A stretch of DNA of 63,523 bases from Clostridiales bacterium (GTDB lineage Bacteria; Bacillota; Clostridia; Oscillospirales; Oscillospiraceae), in NCBI GenBank assembly GCA_019418625.1, contig DYBL01000082.1, forward strand, positions 1-63,523. The letters run 5' to 3'. The translations under genes were made by a program, and so were the position numbers. Below the pieces are notes generated by a model that had not been told where the DNA came from, searched no databases, and saw only the letters and a list, made by a program, of their open reading frames with translations. Position 1 is the first letter of the stretch; every line of letters begins with the position of its first letter. Below are positions 34,849 through 42,999 of this stretch, one piece after another.

Positions 34849-36810
34849 TTACTGTTCCATGTAGAAGTACTGCGCGGTGTCCTTGGTGATCACAAACGTA
34901 CCGATGTCCACGGTGTTGGGGAGAATGTCCATTCCTGCGGCCTCGTCGTCCCGGGTGATGGAGAAGTTGGTGTAGTTCATCAGGTACAGGATCTTCATGG
35001 CCAGATAGGGCTCGATGCGGGTCTTGATGGCAACGGTGGCGTAGACTTCGCCGCTTTCCACCAGACTCAGCGTGGCGTCGTCCTTGGAGTCACCGATGAT
35101 GACCACATCGCCCGTCATACCCATTTCCCGGACTGCGGTGGCAGCGGCGACCGCGCCGGTGGACACCAAGGTGGAGATACCGTCGATATCCGGATTGGCC
35201 TGCAGGGCGGCCTTGAACGCGTCCGCGTCCTTGGCGGTGTCCGTATCGGAGGTCATGAACTGTACGATCTCGATGCCGGGATAGTTGGCGATCTCTTCCT
35301 GGAAGCCCTGGGCGCGCTGGTCCTGGCTGTTCTGGCCCTGGTTCCACTGCAGAAGGATCTTGCCCTCGCCGCCCAGTGCCTCGGCAATGGTGCGGGCGTG
35401 GATGCGTCCATAGTCATAGGTGTTGCCGCCGATAAAGAAGTCCCGCTCGCTGTCAATGGTATCCATGTCGATGGTGATGACAGGAATGCCGGCGGCCTTG
35501 GCCTTGTTGATGGCGGGGGTCAGCGTGTCCTCAAATGCCATGACCAGGATGCCCTTGGGATTCTGGGCGATGGCCTCCTCGATCATCTGGGCCTCGGCGG
35601 TCATGTCGTAGTCCATGGGGCCCACAAACTTTCCGGTCACACCCAGCTCTTCGCAGGCGGCCTCAAAGCCGATCCTGTGGTCCTGGAAATAGGGCAGGCT
35701 CAGCAAAGCACCGATGCAGTAGTAAACGTCGTCCTTGCTGGGCGTTTCCACGGTGAAGTTGCTGTAATCGGTGGGGTCCTCAGGCAGGTAGAAGTAGGGA
35801 GCGGTCTCCTTGGTGATGGCAAAGGTGCCGATGTCGATGAAGTTGGGCAGCGCGTTGATGCCGGCAGCCTCGTCGTTGGTGGAGATGCTCACGTTGTTTT
35901 TCAGCAGACCGTCTACCAACATGGTCGCATAGAGGTTCTCCGTGCGGGTCTTGATGGAAACGGTGGCATACAGCTCGCCGGTTTCGATCAGCTTCAGCGT
36001 GGCGTCATCGGCGGAGTCGCCCACGATGGTGACCTTGCCCTGCATGCCCATTTCCCGGACGGCTGTGGTGGCGGCAACGGCACCGGTGGAAACCAGCGTG
36101 GAAATGCCCACGATGTCGGGGTTGGCCTGCAGCGCAGCCTTGAAGGCGTCGGCATCCCGGGTGGTATCGGTCTCGGAGGTCATGAACTGTACGATCTCGA
36201 TACCGGGATAGTTCTTGAGCTCGTCCTGGAAGCCCTGGGCGCGCTGGTCCTGGCTGTTCTGGCCCTGGTTCCACTGCAGAAGGATCTTGCCCTTTCCGCC
36301 CAGCGCCTCTGCCAGAGTTCTGGCGTGGACGCGGCCGTAGTCGTACGTGTCGCCTCCGATGAAGACCTGACGGTCGCTGGAGACGGTATCCATGTCAATG
36401 GTGATGACCGGCACGCCTGCGTCAACAGCGGCATTGATGGCAGGGGAGAGGGTATCCTCAAAGGCGGACACCAAAAGGGCGGCCGGCTTGAGCGCTGCCT
36501 GCTGCTCGATGGCATTCATTTCTGCCGTCATGTCATATTCGCTGGGGCCGATCACGTCTGTATCCAGGTCATACACGATCCCGCCCATTTCCAGACCCAT
36601 GCGATGGTCGACGAAATACGGCAGGGAGAACAGTGCGCCTACATAGGGAACATATGCTTTTTCGGAAGATTGTACGTTTTCTGTCTGGCTTTCGTCTGGC
36701 TCAGTGGTTTGTTCCGGTGTCTGCCCGCATCCGGCAAGGACGCTGAGCAGCATTGCTGTGGTCAGGAGAAGCGCGAAAACCCTCGTAAGCTTTTTTTTGC
36801 TGGTGACCAT
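34849..36810 (-). CDS. Tandem sugar-binding lipoprotein with two periplasmic-binding domains
   Basis: 653 residues, about twice the usual length. Lipobox VLAGC, Glu/Thr/Gln-rich linker, then two type 1 sugar-binding domains of the RbsB kind, about residues 52-345 and 362-653, offset by about 311. The two share long identical blocks, for example ILLQWNQGQNSQDQRAQGFQ, TYDYGR, VITIDMDT, ISTLVSTGAVA and DEAAG; the DNA is also nearly identical there (about 940 bp apart). The first copy lacks part of the sequence corresponding to ACEELGVTGKF. AGGAGG precedes the ATG. First gene of the import part of the operon. Confidence 0.95.
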   Translation of the reverse strand: MVTSKKKLTRVFALLLTTAMLLSVLAGCGQTPEQTTEPDESQTENVQSSEKAYVPYVGALFSLPYFVDHRMGLEMGGIVYDLDTDVIGPSEYDMTAEMNAIEQQAALKPAALLVSAFEDTLSPAINAAVDAGVPVITIDMDTVSSDRQVFIGGDTYDYGRVHARTLAEALGGKGKILLQWNQGQNSQDQRAQGFQDELKNYPGIEIVQFMTSETDTTRDADAFKAALQANPDIVGISTLVSTGAVAATTAVREMGMQGKVTIVGDSADDATLKLIETGELYATVSIKTRTENLYATMLVDGLLKNNVSISTNDEAAGINALPNFIDIGTFAITKETAPYFYLPEDPTDYSNFTVETPSKDDVYYCIGALLSLPYFQDHRIGFEAACEELGVTGKFVGPMDYDMTAEAQMIEEAIAQNPKGILVMAFEDTLTPAINKAKAAGIPVITIDMDTIDSERDFFIGGNTYDYGRIHARTIAEALGGEGKILLQWNQGQNSQDQRAQGFQEEIANYPGIEIVQFMTSDTDTAKDADAFKAALQANPDIDGISTLVSTGAVAAATAVREMGMTGDVVIIGDSKDDATLSLVESGEVYATVAIKTRIEPYLAMKILYLMNYTNFSITRDDEAAGMDILPNTVDIGTFVITKDTAQYFYMEQ

Positions 36811-36898
36811 CTCTCATTCCTCCTCATTTTTGCATTTGATCCATTGGATGTTATGTTACAGGGGATTTCGGGGAATACTGGAAAGCCAAAAACGAAAA

Positions 36899-36962
36899 CA
36901 TTTACGAAAACATTTACGCTATCATTTACGTAAAACATAGCACATCCGCGGGGAACATACAA
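36899..36962 (-). promoter_or_regulatory. Promoter of the import operon with triple 12-bp operator array
   Basis: Minus strand: TTGTAT (36957-36962), 17 bp, TATGTT (36934-36939), followed at the start region by three copies of CGTAAATG at exact 12-bp steps (CATTTACG on the plus strand at 36899-36906, 36911-36918, 36923-36930). The promoter-proximal copy is part of the palindrome TTTACGTAAA. Probable target of the LacI or GntR regulator of this locus. Confidence 0.7.
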
Positions 36963-37012
36963 TTGTCGGTGCCTACAAGATTTTTGCGGCTGTTTTGGGC
37001 ATTAGCACGGTT

Positions 37013-37936
37013 TCAGAGCTTTCCCTGCAAAAATGACTCCACCTCCCGGCGCCAGGGGATGGCCTGCAGGACGCCGGAACGGCTGACGCACAGTGCACTG
37101 GCGGCCGCCGCGGTTTGCAGGGACTGCTCCAGCGGGATGCCCCGGGCGATCTCGCAGGCCACTGCGCCGTTGAAGGTATCTCCGGCGCCGGTGGAATCCA
37201 CTGCCTGGATGGGGAAAGCGGGCTGGAAGTGCTCGCGGCCTCCCTGAGACAAAAAGGCGCCCCGGTGACCCATGGTGATGATGACCGATTTGCTGCCCTT
37301 GTCCAGCAGCCGCTTTGCCAGCTCGGAAGGGCTGCGTGTTTCCTCCACGGGAAGTCCGCACAGCTGGTGCGCCTCTGTCCAGTTGGGCGTGAGAAGATCT
37401 GCGCCTTCAAAAATGGATGCCGGCAGATCTCTTGCGGGGGCGGGGTTCACAATGGTGTATGCGTGGTGACGCTTTGCCAGGGAAACCGCCGCGCGGAGTG
37501 CTTCCGGCGGGAGTTCACACTGCAGCAGGACAACGGCTGCCTGTGAAAACAGGTCTTCCAGGGAGAAGATCATCTCCTCCGTCACACGCCCGCAGGCCCC
37601 CTGGTTGACCACCACCTCATTTTCTCCGTCTTCGGCTGCCAGCACGGAGGCGAAAGCGGTGGAGGCACCCGGAACGCTGATGGCACGGTACTGAGAAAAT
37701 CCGGAGTCTTTAAAACATTGCTCCGCCTGCGTGCCCCACAGATCAGCGCCTACGGCGGTGGCAAACACGGTCCGGCAGCCCATACGGCAGGCGCTGAGCG
37801 CTTGATTGTAGCCTTTCCCGCCGGGTTCAAACTGGATCTCGGTGCTCAAAATGCTCTCTCCCGGCAAAGGAAGCCGTTTGACGGCGTGGAGGGCGGACTG
37901 CCCGTACAGGCCAATGACAAGAACCGATCCTTTCAT
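37013..37936 (-). CDS. PfkB-family sugar kinase (ribokinase-like)
   Basis: 307 residues. N-terminal signature FEPGGKGYNQALSACRMG and C-terminal anion-hole/ATP signature DSTGAGDTFNGAVACEIA with the catalytic Asp. Phosphorylates a free sugar or sugar derivative from ATP. As the importer delivers unphosphorylated sugar and NagA/NagB need a 6-phosphate, this kinase is the best candidate for making it. Separated from the binding-protein gene by the promoter array; 15 bp from the SIS gene. Confidence 0.9.
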   Translation of the reverse strand: MKGSVLVIGLYGQSALHAVKRLPLPGESILSTEIQFEPGGKGYNQALSACRMGCRTVFATAVGADLWGTQAEQCFKDSGFSQYRAISVPGASTAFASVLAAEDGENEVVVNQGACGRVTEEMIFSLEDLFSQAAVVLLQCELPPEALRAAVSLAKRHHAYTIVNPAPARDLPASIFEGADLLTPNWTEAHQLCGLPVEETRSPSELAKRLLDKGSKSVIITMGHRGAFLSQGGREHFQPAFPIQAVDSTGAGDTFNGAVACEIARGIPLEQSLQTAAAASALCVSRSGVLQAIPWRREVESFLQGKL

Positions 37937-37951
37937 AGCAGCACCTCTTGG

Positions 37952-38689
37952 TTACAGGTGTTTGATCCGGTGGATATATTGCCGGACCAGGGTGTCATTG
38001 TGCTGCCCGTCTCCGCTGACGTTGCCGCTGGAAAAGACCTTTGGGCGCAGGCCCCGCCGCTCCAGTTCGCCGCATGCCTCCAAAATGACGGCATTGGCGA
38101 TAAAAAAGCTGCAAATGCTGGAGACGGGGCCCGCCTTGGTCTCATCCTGCAAACATACCGCCGCGTCACCATGGGGCACGTGGTTGTCGATCCAAAAGTC
38201 GCACACGTCCTTCAGATGTCGGCCCTGCTTGTCCCGGCTGGTTTCCGTCTCGTAGCACGACGAGGTGATGCCCACCACGGTCGCGCCCTGCCGCTTGGCC
38301 GTTTCCGCCGCTTCGATGGGGAAACTGTTGATGCCGGAGGTGGATATGGCCAGAAACGTGTCCCCCGCCTCGATGGGATAGCGGCTGACCACATCCGCCG
38401 CGTAGTCGGCCATGCGCTCGATGTGACTGCTTTTGTATGCGCCGTCATGGAGCATGACGCTCTGCTCGAAAATGGGGTCGATACAGGCCAGTCCGCCGGC
38501 CCGGTAGAACAGCTCCTCACACACCATGTGGGAGTGCCCGCAGCCAAAAACGTGGATCAGGCCGTCTTGCTGGATGGTGTCTGCGAGTACGCACCCCGCC
38601 CGCACGATCACGTCCCGTTCGCTTTCAAGGATCTGCTCCAGCAGGGCGAGCACCGTCCCGTAGTATGTGGACAGATATTGACTTTTCAT
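37952..38689 (-). CDS. SIS-domain protein (UPF0309/YbbH-like)
   Basis: 245 residues. SIS domain with HVFGCGHSHMVCEELFYRAG at about 46-66 and ISTSGINSFPIEAAETAKRQ. The family binds or isomerises phosphosugars; UPF0309 members have no assigned reaction and often accompany amino-sugar genes. It shares its leader with the PfkB kinase and GntR regulator. Could act as an isomerase or deaminase for an amino sugar other than glucosamine. Confidence 0.85.
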   Translation of the reverse strand: MKSQYLSTYYGTVLALLEQILESERDVIVRAGCVLADTIQQDGLIHVFGCGHSHMVCEELFYRAGGLACIDPIFEQSVMLHDGAYKSSHIERMADYAADVVSRYPIEAGDTFLAISTSGINSFPIEAAETAKRQGATVVGITSSCYETETSRDKQGRHLKDVCDFWIDNHVPHGDAAVCLQDETKAGPVSSICSFFIANAVILEACGELERRGLRPKVFSSGNVSGDGQHNDTLVRQYIHRIKHL

Positions 38690-38707
38690 AATTCATATAA
38701 ATTCCTT

Positions 38708-39430
38708 TTAGTTGCAGTTCAGCTCTACAAAATATTTGTAACGATCACTTCTGTACTTGGAAATGGCATATTCCACAGGCTCGTTGACCTCGTTGAACGT
38801 CTGGCGGTGTGTCAGCAGGGACACTTTCAGATCCGGCGTGCCCAGCAGCGAGGCCTCCCAATCGGTCAAAGAGCCCACTTCGATACTCTGTACGGCCCTG
38901 GTGGGGTAGATATGTAAGACGTTGCGCATATATGCATACAGAGAGTCGCCCATGGGCTCTTGCAGGATCTTCCTGCACAGCTTCCCGTGCAGATAGCTGG
39001 TCTCGATGGCCATAGGCTCCCCTTCGGCCAGACGCAGACGCCGCAGAATGATCACATCGTCTCCTACGTTCAGGTTCAGCTTTTCCGCAATGGATTTTCT
39101 TGCTGCGGTCAGCTCGCACAAGAGGATCTTGGAAGATGTGCTTTTTCCCTGGGCGTGCATATCCTCGGTAAAACCGGTCAGCCTGGTCAGAGACTGGCTG
39201 ATCTGATTTTTCGGATAGACGAACGTGCCCTTGCCCTTTATGCGGTAGAGCACATGCTCCGCTTCCAGCTCGTCCACCGCCTTGCGGACGGTCATGCGGC
39301 TTGCCTGGAACCGGTCACAAAGCTCCCGCTCGGTGGGAAGACAGCCGCCGGATTCTCCCAGAGCCATTTTTTCAATGTAATGCAGGATATCCCGTTTGAT
39401 CTGCTGATATTTCATCATGTTCCCGCTCAT
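38708..39430 (-). CDS. GntR-family regulator (HutC/UTRA subfamily)
   Basis: 240 residues. Winged HTH (about 6-70, LPTERELCDRFQASRMTVRK) and a C-terminal UTRA effector domain (about 90-235, AIETSYLHGKLCRKIL), the layout of NagR, which senses GlcN-6-P or GlcNAc-6-P. AAAGGGG lies 7 nt before the ATG. Probably controls this operon with LacI as a second input. It precedes the SIS gene by 18 bp and has a TATAAT box upstream at about 39499-39504. Confidence 0.93.
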   Translation of the reverse strand: MSGNMMKYQQIKRDILHYIEKMALGESGGCLPTERELCDRFQASRMTVRKAVDELEAEHVLYRIKGKGTFVYPKNQISQSLTRLTGFTEDMHAQGKSTSSKILLCELTAARKSIAEKLNLNVGDDVIILRRLRLAEGEPMAIETSYLHGKLCRKILQEPMGDSLYAYMRNVLHIYPTRAVQSIEVGSLTDWEASLLGTPDLKVSLLTHRQTFNEVNEPVEYAISKYRSDRYKYFVELNCN

Positions 39431-39689
39431 ATCTGCACCCCTTTACTTTTTAGCGCCGTTGAGAGCATCAGGCGCGAAAGCCAAAGAAATTTTTCCCATT
39501 ATATCATAAAGTGGGGAAATTTTCCGCCCGGTATTGCAGATGGTGGGCTTTTGCGGATTGTGCCGGCGTTTTTGCCGAAAAACCGGACCGCTTACAGAGA
39601 AGATTCAGGTCAGCACGGGACAAAGGCACAAAGAGAAGGATGGCCTGCTGCAGATGCTGTGTGCAGCAAGGGAGAACCGGGGGGCGGCT

Positions 39690-40625
39690 TTAGTTCCACC
39701 CCTCTTCCTCCAGGAAAAGCTTTGCCTCGGAGGCCACCATATCGAAATCTGCCAGGCCGATGCCGCCGGGATCGCCCACGCCGTATACGCCGCCGTTTTG
39801 CCAGCCTTCCCATTCAACGGCGCAGTATCCGCTGTAATCCACTTCCTTCAGCGCCTGCGCCATTTCCTTGAAGTCCACGTAGCCGGCGCCGTACCATACG
39901 TGCTGGCACTGCATGATATTGGGGAAGCCCACCTCGTCTTTCACATGCACGCAGTTGATGTGCTTGCCCAGCTTGTGGATGGCCTCCTTGATGGGCATCT
40001 TGGGCTTGATGGTGGTGTAAAATGTGCCGGTATCGACGGTGACGAACACATTGTCCATCCCAACTTCGTTGTACAGCTTGAACCACTGATCCACGGAGTT
40101 GATGAGGGTGCCCTGCAGGATCTCGATGGAGATGGTCATGCCGCGCTCCTTGGCGTATTGGGCGCACTCCTTGACACCGGAGACGATCATGTCCCAGGCT
40201 TCCTTCCGGGTCATGATATTGTAAAGGGCCGGATCGTAGAATCCTTGGGCGATCAGGGTGCAGACCGTGTCGGCTTCCAGATATACAGCCGCGTCAATGG
40301 CCTGCTTCATGGTGGCGATTCCTGCGGCCCGATCAAACCAACGGGGGGTGACAAACGTACAGTGGGCACCGATGGAGGCCAGCTTCACGCCGTTTTCCCG
40401 CAGGGCATCCCGGGTCTTTCTCAGCGTTTCGTCATACGCTTCCGGCGGGATCTCCTGGATCTTGGAAAAGACCACATCCATACCTGTATATCCGTGGTCC
40501 TTGATTTTCTTGGGAAGCTCATAGAGCGGGATCTTTCCCCAGCTGTTCACCGCACAGCCGCAGATTTCAAGACGGCCCCACGGCATGTTTGCCCATACTT
40601 CCATGGATAACTTCAGATTTGTCAT
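39690..40625 (-). CDS. Sugar phosphate isomerase/epimerase-like TIM barrel
   Basis: 311 residues from the ATG at 40625 (AAAGGGGG upstream). Xylose-isomerase-like TIM barrel with likely metal ligands in ISIEILQGTLI (Glu), VTVDTGTFYT (Asp), NCVHVKDEVGF (His, Asp) and YCAVEWEGWQ (Glu). Family members interconvert ketoses or act as keto-sugar dehydratases. It has its own promoter with a palindrome and is followed by a 260-bp gap before GntR, so it is a separate transcription unit, possibly supplying the first step for an unusual sugar. Confidence 0.88.
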   Translation of the reverse strand: MTNLKLSMEVWANMPWGRLEICGCAVNSWGKIPLYELPKKIKDHGYTGMDVVFSKIQEIPPEAYDETLRKTRDALRENGVKLASIGAHCTFVTPRWFDRAAGIATMKQAIDAAVYLEADTVCTLIAQGFYDPALYNIMTRKEAWDMIVSGVKECAQYAKERGMTISIEILQGTLINSVDQWFKLYNEVGMDNVFVTVDTGTFYTTIKPKMPIKEAIHKLGKHINCVHVKDEVGFPNIMQCQHVWYGAGYVDFKEMAQALKEVDYSGYCAVEWEGWQNGGVYGVGDPGGIGLADFDMVASEAKLFLEEEGWN

Positions 40626-40708
40626 AAAACTGCCCCCTTTCAATTGACCAGCCATACCTGGACCGGGATCCTGCCGGTTCGGCGTGATGTTGGATGGTCT
40701 CTATCAAC

Positions 40709-40765
40709 ATTATACAATTTGTCTTTTTACAGTCAACATATTTTTATACAAAATATATATTTTGT
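40709..40765 (-). promoter_or_regulatory. Promoter of the TIM-barrel gene with palindromic upstream element
   Basis: Minus strand: TTGACT (40731-40736), 16 bp, TATAAT (40709-40714). Just upstream of the -35 lies the 18-bp perfect palindrome ACAAAATATATATTTTGT (40748-40765), a candidate activator or repressor site. Confidence 0.75.
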
Positions 40766-41047
40766 TATTTGCGCCAAAAAAACGAAACCAATTTGAAATT
40801 TATAACAAAAGGATGCAAATGGTATCAATAATGAATGGAACAAAAGAATATTGACAAAAAACAGGCGCAATTCAGCGGAAATTCTTCCGCGGGGAAGGGA
40901 AGAACGCGAGCGGCGGAGAGCTGGTGCACGATACATCGCACAAAATAGATATATTGTCTAATAATGAAAAGCCGCGAGGCGGCCCCTGGGGGGAAGCGGC
41001 GCCGCTTTCCCGGCTGTGAAAAATCTGCATCGGTACGCAAAGTGGGG
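40766..41047. other. A+T-rich intergenic stretch between divergent genes
   Basis: No gene seen. Low-GC sequence with GC-rich patches near 40975-41015. It separates the amino-sugar locus from the dual-HTH regulator. Confidence 0.6.
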
Positions 41048-41076
41048 TGTAAAATCCGACAAGATTCTTATATAAT
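41048..41076 (+). promoter_or_regulatory. Promoter of the dual-HTH regulator
   Basis: TGTAAA (41048-41053), 17 bp, TATAAT (41071-41076), 38 bp before the ATG. Confidence 0.55.
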
Positions 41077-41113
41077 TGGATGTACGGATCTTACCGGATA
41101 GGGAGGCGTATCC

Positions 41114-42307
41114 ATGGGAGAATATCTGTCGATCAAAGAGGCCGCTGCAAAATGGGGCGTTTCCCAGCGGCGGGTCAATCAGTTCTGCGCGGCGGGGCGG
41201 ATCGAAGGCGCCAGAAAGCTGGGCGGCGTGTGGGCCATCCCCGCGGAAGCGGAGAAGCCCTCTGACCCCCGCCGGGAAAAGAAAAGCGGCGGGGAGCCGA
41301 TCCGCACCGCCCGCAATCCGGCACTCATGCCGCTGATGAACACCCCCTTTGTGCCGGGACGCTGCACGGCGTGCATCGGGGCCATGGAGGACGGGCCGCG
41401 GAAAGAGATCGCCTGGGCGGAGTACTACTACTTCAGCGGACAGCCGGAAAAGGCCATCCGGGCCACGGAGCCCTTTTTGACCGGTGATGATGTTGGGCTG
41501 CGCCTGTCCGCTTGTTGGATCTACGCTTATGCCAATTTGTCTGTGGGCCAGATCCAGCGGGCCAGGTTTGCCCTCTCGGAGGTACACAAAACCATGGCGG
41601 CCGGCGCGGAGAAAACTCCGCAGCTGCGGGCGGCGGAGGTATTTGTGGCGGCGGCCGCCGCGGTCTTGCTGCACCTTCCGCTGCCCAAGGACCTGCCGCC
41701 CACCGCGGATTTCCTGCCGCTGCTGCCGCCGGGGCTGCGGGCGTTTGCCCTGTACGTTCAGGCGCACTACCTTTATCTGCAAAAGGAATACGGGAAGAGT
41801 GTGGGCATCGTGGAGGCCACACTGGCCATGGGGGCACAGCAGTATCCCATTTCCGCCATTTATCTGCATCTGGTGGCGGTGATGGACTATATGAGCCTGC
41901 GAAAGCCGGAACAGGCCAGGGCGCATCTGCTCTCGGCCTGGGATCTGGCCCGGCCGGACGACCTGATCGAGGGATTCGGAGAGCACCACGGGCTGCTGGG
42001 CGGCATGCTGGAGGCGGTGCTCAAGCAGGATTTTCCCGAGGACTTCAAGCGCATCATCGCCATCACCTATCGTTTCTCTTCCGGCTGGCGTAGAGTTCAC
42101 AACCCGGAGACGGGAGATGACGTGGCGGACAACCTGACCACCACAGAGTTTGCCGCCGCCATGCTGGCGGCCCGGGGATGGACGAATCAGGAGATCGGCG
42201 ACCACATGAATATTTCTCCGAACACCGTCAAGCGATATATTTCCCAGGTGCTGAAAAAGCTGGATATCGAGCACCGGCAGGATCTGAAGCAGTACATGCT
42301 GCGGTGA
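41114..42307 (+). CDS. Regulator with N-terminal excisionase-like HTH and C-terminal LuxR HTH
   Basis: 397 residues. First HTH at 4-45 (YLSIKEAAAKWGVSQRRVNQ, HTH_17/MerR-like), a linker, a TPR-like helical middle (about 95-310) and a LuxR-type HTH at about 325-395 (ELMAARGWTNQEIGDHMNI is close to its start; recognition helix SPNTVKRYISQVLKKLDI). No receiver domain or kinase partner nearby, so it is a one-component or orphan regulator, target unknown. The two DNA-binding domains at opposite ends are an uncommon combination. Confidence 0.88.
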   Translation: MGEYLSIKEAAAKWGVSQRRVNQFCAAGRIEGARKLGGVWAIPAEAEKPSDPRREKKSGGEPIRTARNPALMPLMNTPFVPGRCTACIGAMEDGPRKEIAWAEYYYFSGQPEKAIRATEPFLTGDDVGLRLSACWIYAYANLSVGQIQRARFALSEVHKTMAAGAEKTPQLRAAEVFVAAAAAVLLHLPLPKDLPPTADFLPLLPPGLRAFALYVQAHYLYLQKEYGKSVGIVEATLAMGAQQYPISAIYLHLVAVMDYMSLRKPEQARAHLLSAWDLARPDDLIEGFGEHHGLLGGMLEAVLKQDFPEDFKRIIAITYRFSSGWRRVHNPETGDDVADNLTTTEFAAAMLAARGWTNQEIGDHMNISPNTVKRYISQVLKKLDIEHRQDLKQYMLR

Positions 42308-42468
42308 GAGAGGAAAGCCTATGCCCGCGGGAGCTCCCGCGGGCATTACCCGTTTTACAGCCTGAAACGGGTAATAGAAACGCGGTGCTTTTTGTGGTAA
42401 AATCACCGTACAAAGACGCGGACGAAACCAAACCCACCAATGCAGTCAAACAGGAGAGAACGCGGAGC

Positions 42469-42645
42469 ATGAAACAAACACCCCTATTTGAGATCGCGGT
42501 CACGGCTGCTGAAAAGCAGGAGTGGCAGGGCACGGTGTATTTCCCCGACTCGGGAGAGCGGCGGACCTTCGGGAGCTTGCTGGAGCTGATCCGGACAGTG
42601 GAACAACATAAGCCCATGCAGCGGCAGGAAACGGAAGAAACATAG
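42469..42645 (+). CDS. Small hypothetical protein, 58 residues
   Basis: MKQTPLFEIAVTAAEKQEWQ... with AGGAGAG 12 nt before the ATG. Basic/acidic mix with WQGTVYFPDSGERRTFGSLL, a pattern seen in short clostridial proteins of unknown function; no signal peptide. Independent promoter likely (TAAAAT near 42400), and its own terminator follows. Confidence 0.65.
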   Translation: MKQTPLFEIAVTAAEKQEWQGTVYFPDSGERRTFGSLLELIRTVEQHKPMQRQETEET

Positions 42646-42678
42646 AACAGCACCGGACGATGACCCGGTGCTGTTTTT
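42646..42678 (+). terminator. Terminator of the small gene
   Basis: ACAGCACCGG...CCGGTGCTGT stem followed by TTTTT. Confidence 0.88.
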
Positions 42679-42776
42679 GCGTTTCCGTCCCTTTGCGCGG
42701 CTGCCCCGGCATACCGGGGATCCGGTCCGGAGCCATGGGGAAAGGCGTCTATGTTGAATGGACGAAGCAGGAAAAA

Positions 42777-42951
42777 GAAAACGTTTGCGCAAAAATTGGC
42801 GAATCGTTGGCGATGATCTTTTGCTCAGTGTCATAAAAATACAAAGAAAGCTTGTGTATATCCAACAAAAATAGATAATTTGAACAATTGCCAGGTTGAT
42901 ATTTTCTAAAAACTGGTATATATTGATAATAGCGATAGCGCAAGCGTTTTC
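42777..42951 (+). promoter_or_regulatory. Promoter of the SLH phosphatase with paired cre-like operators
   Basis: TTGATA (42896-42901), 17 bp, TATATT (42919-42924); GATAAT at 42925-42930 is an alternative -10. GAAAACGTTTGCGC (42777-42790) and its 13/14 inverted copy GCGCAAGCGTTTTC (42938-42951) lie 148 bp apart; the second sits just after the -10. Both resemble the cre/LacI-operator core, suggesting catabolite repression or looping. Confidence 0.6.
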
Positions 42952-42999
42952 GTAACGTTAGGCCGGCGCAGCCAACCCAAATCAGAAAGGAGCATTCTT

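Noticed and set aside
42749..42943. A 64-codon minus-strand frame upstream of the SLH phosphatase
   Set aside because: No ribosome site; overlaps the promoter and operators; composition is that of non-coding A+T-rich DNA.
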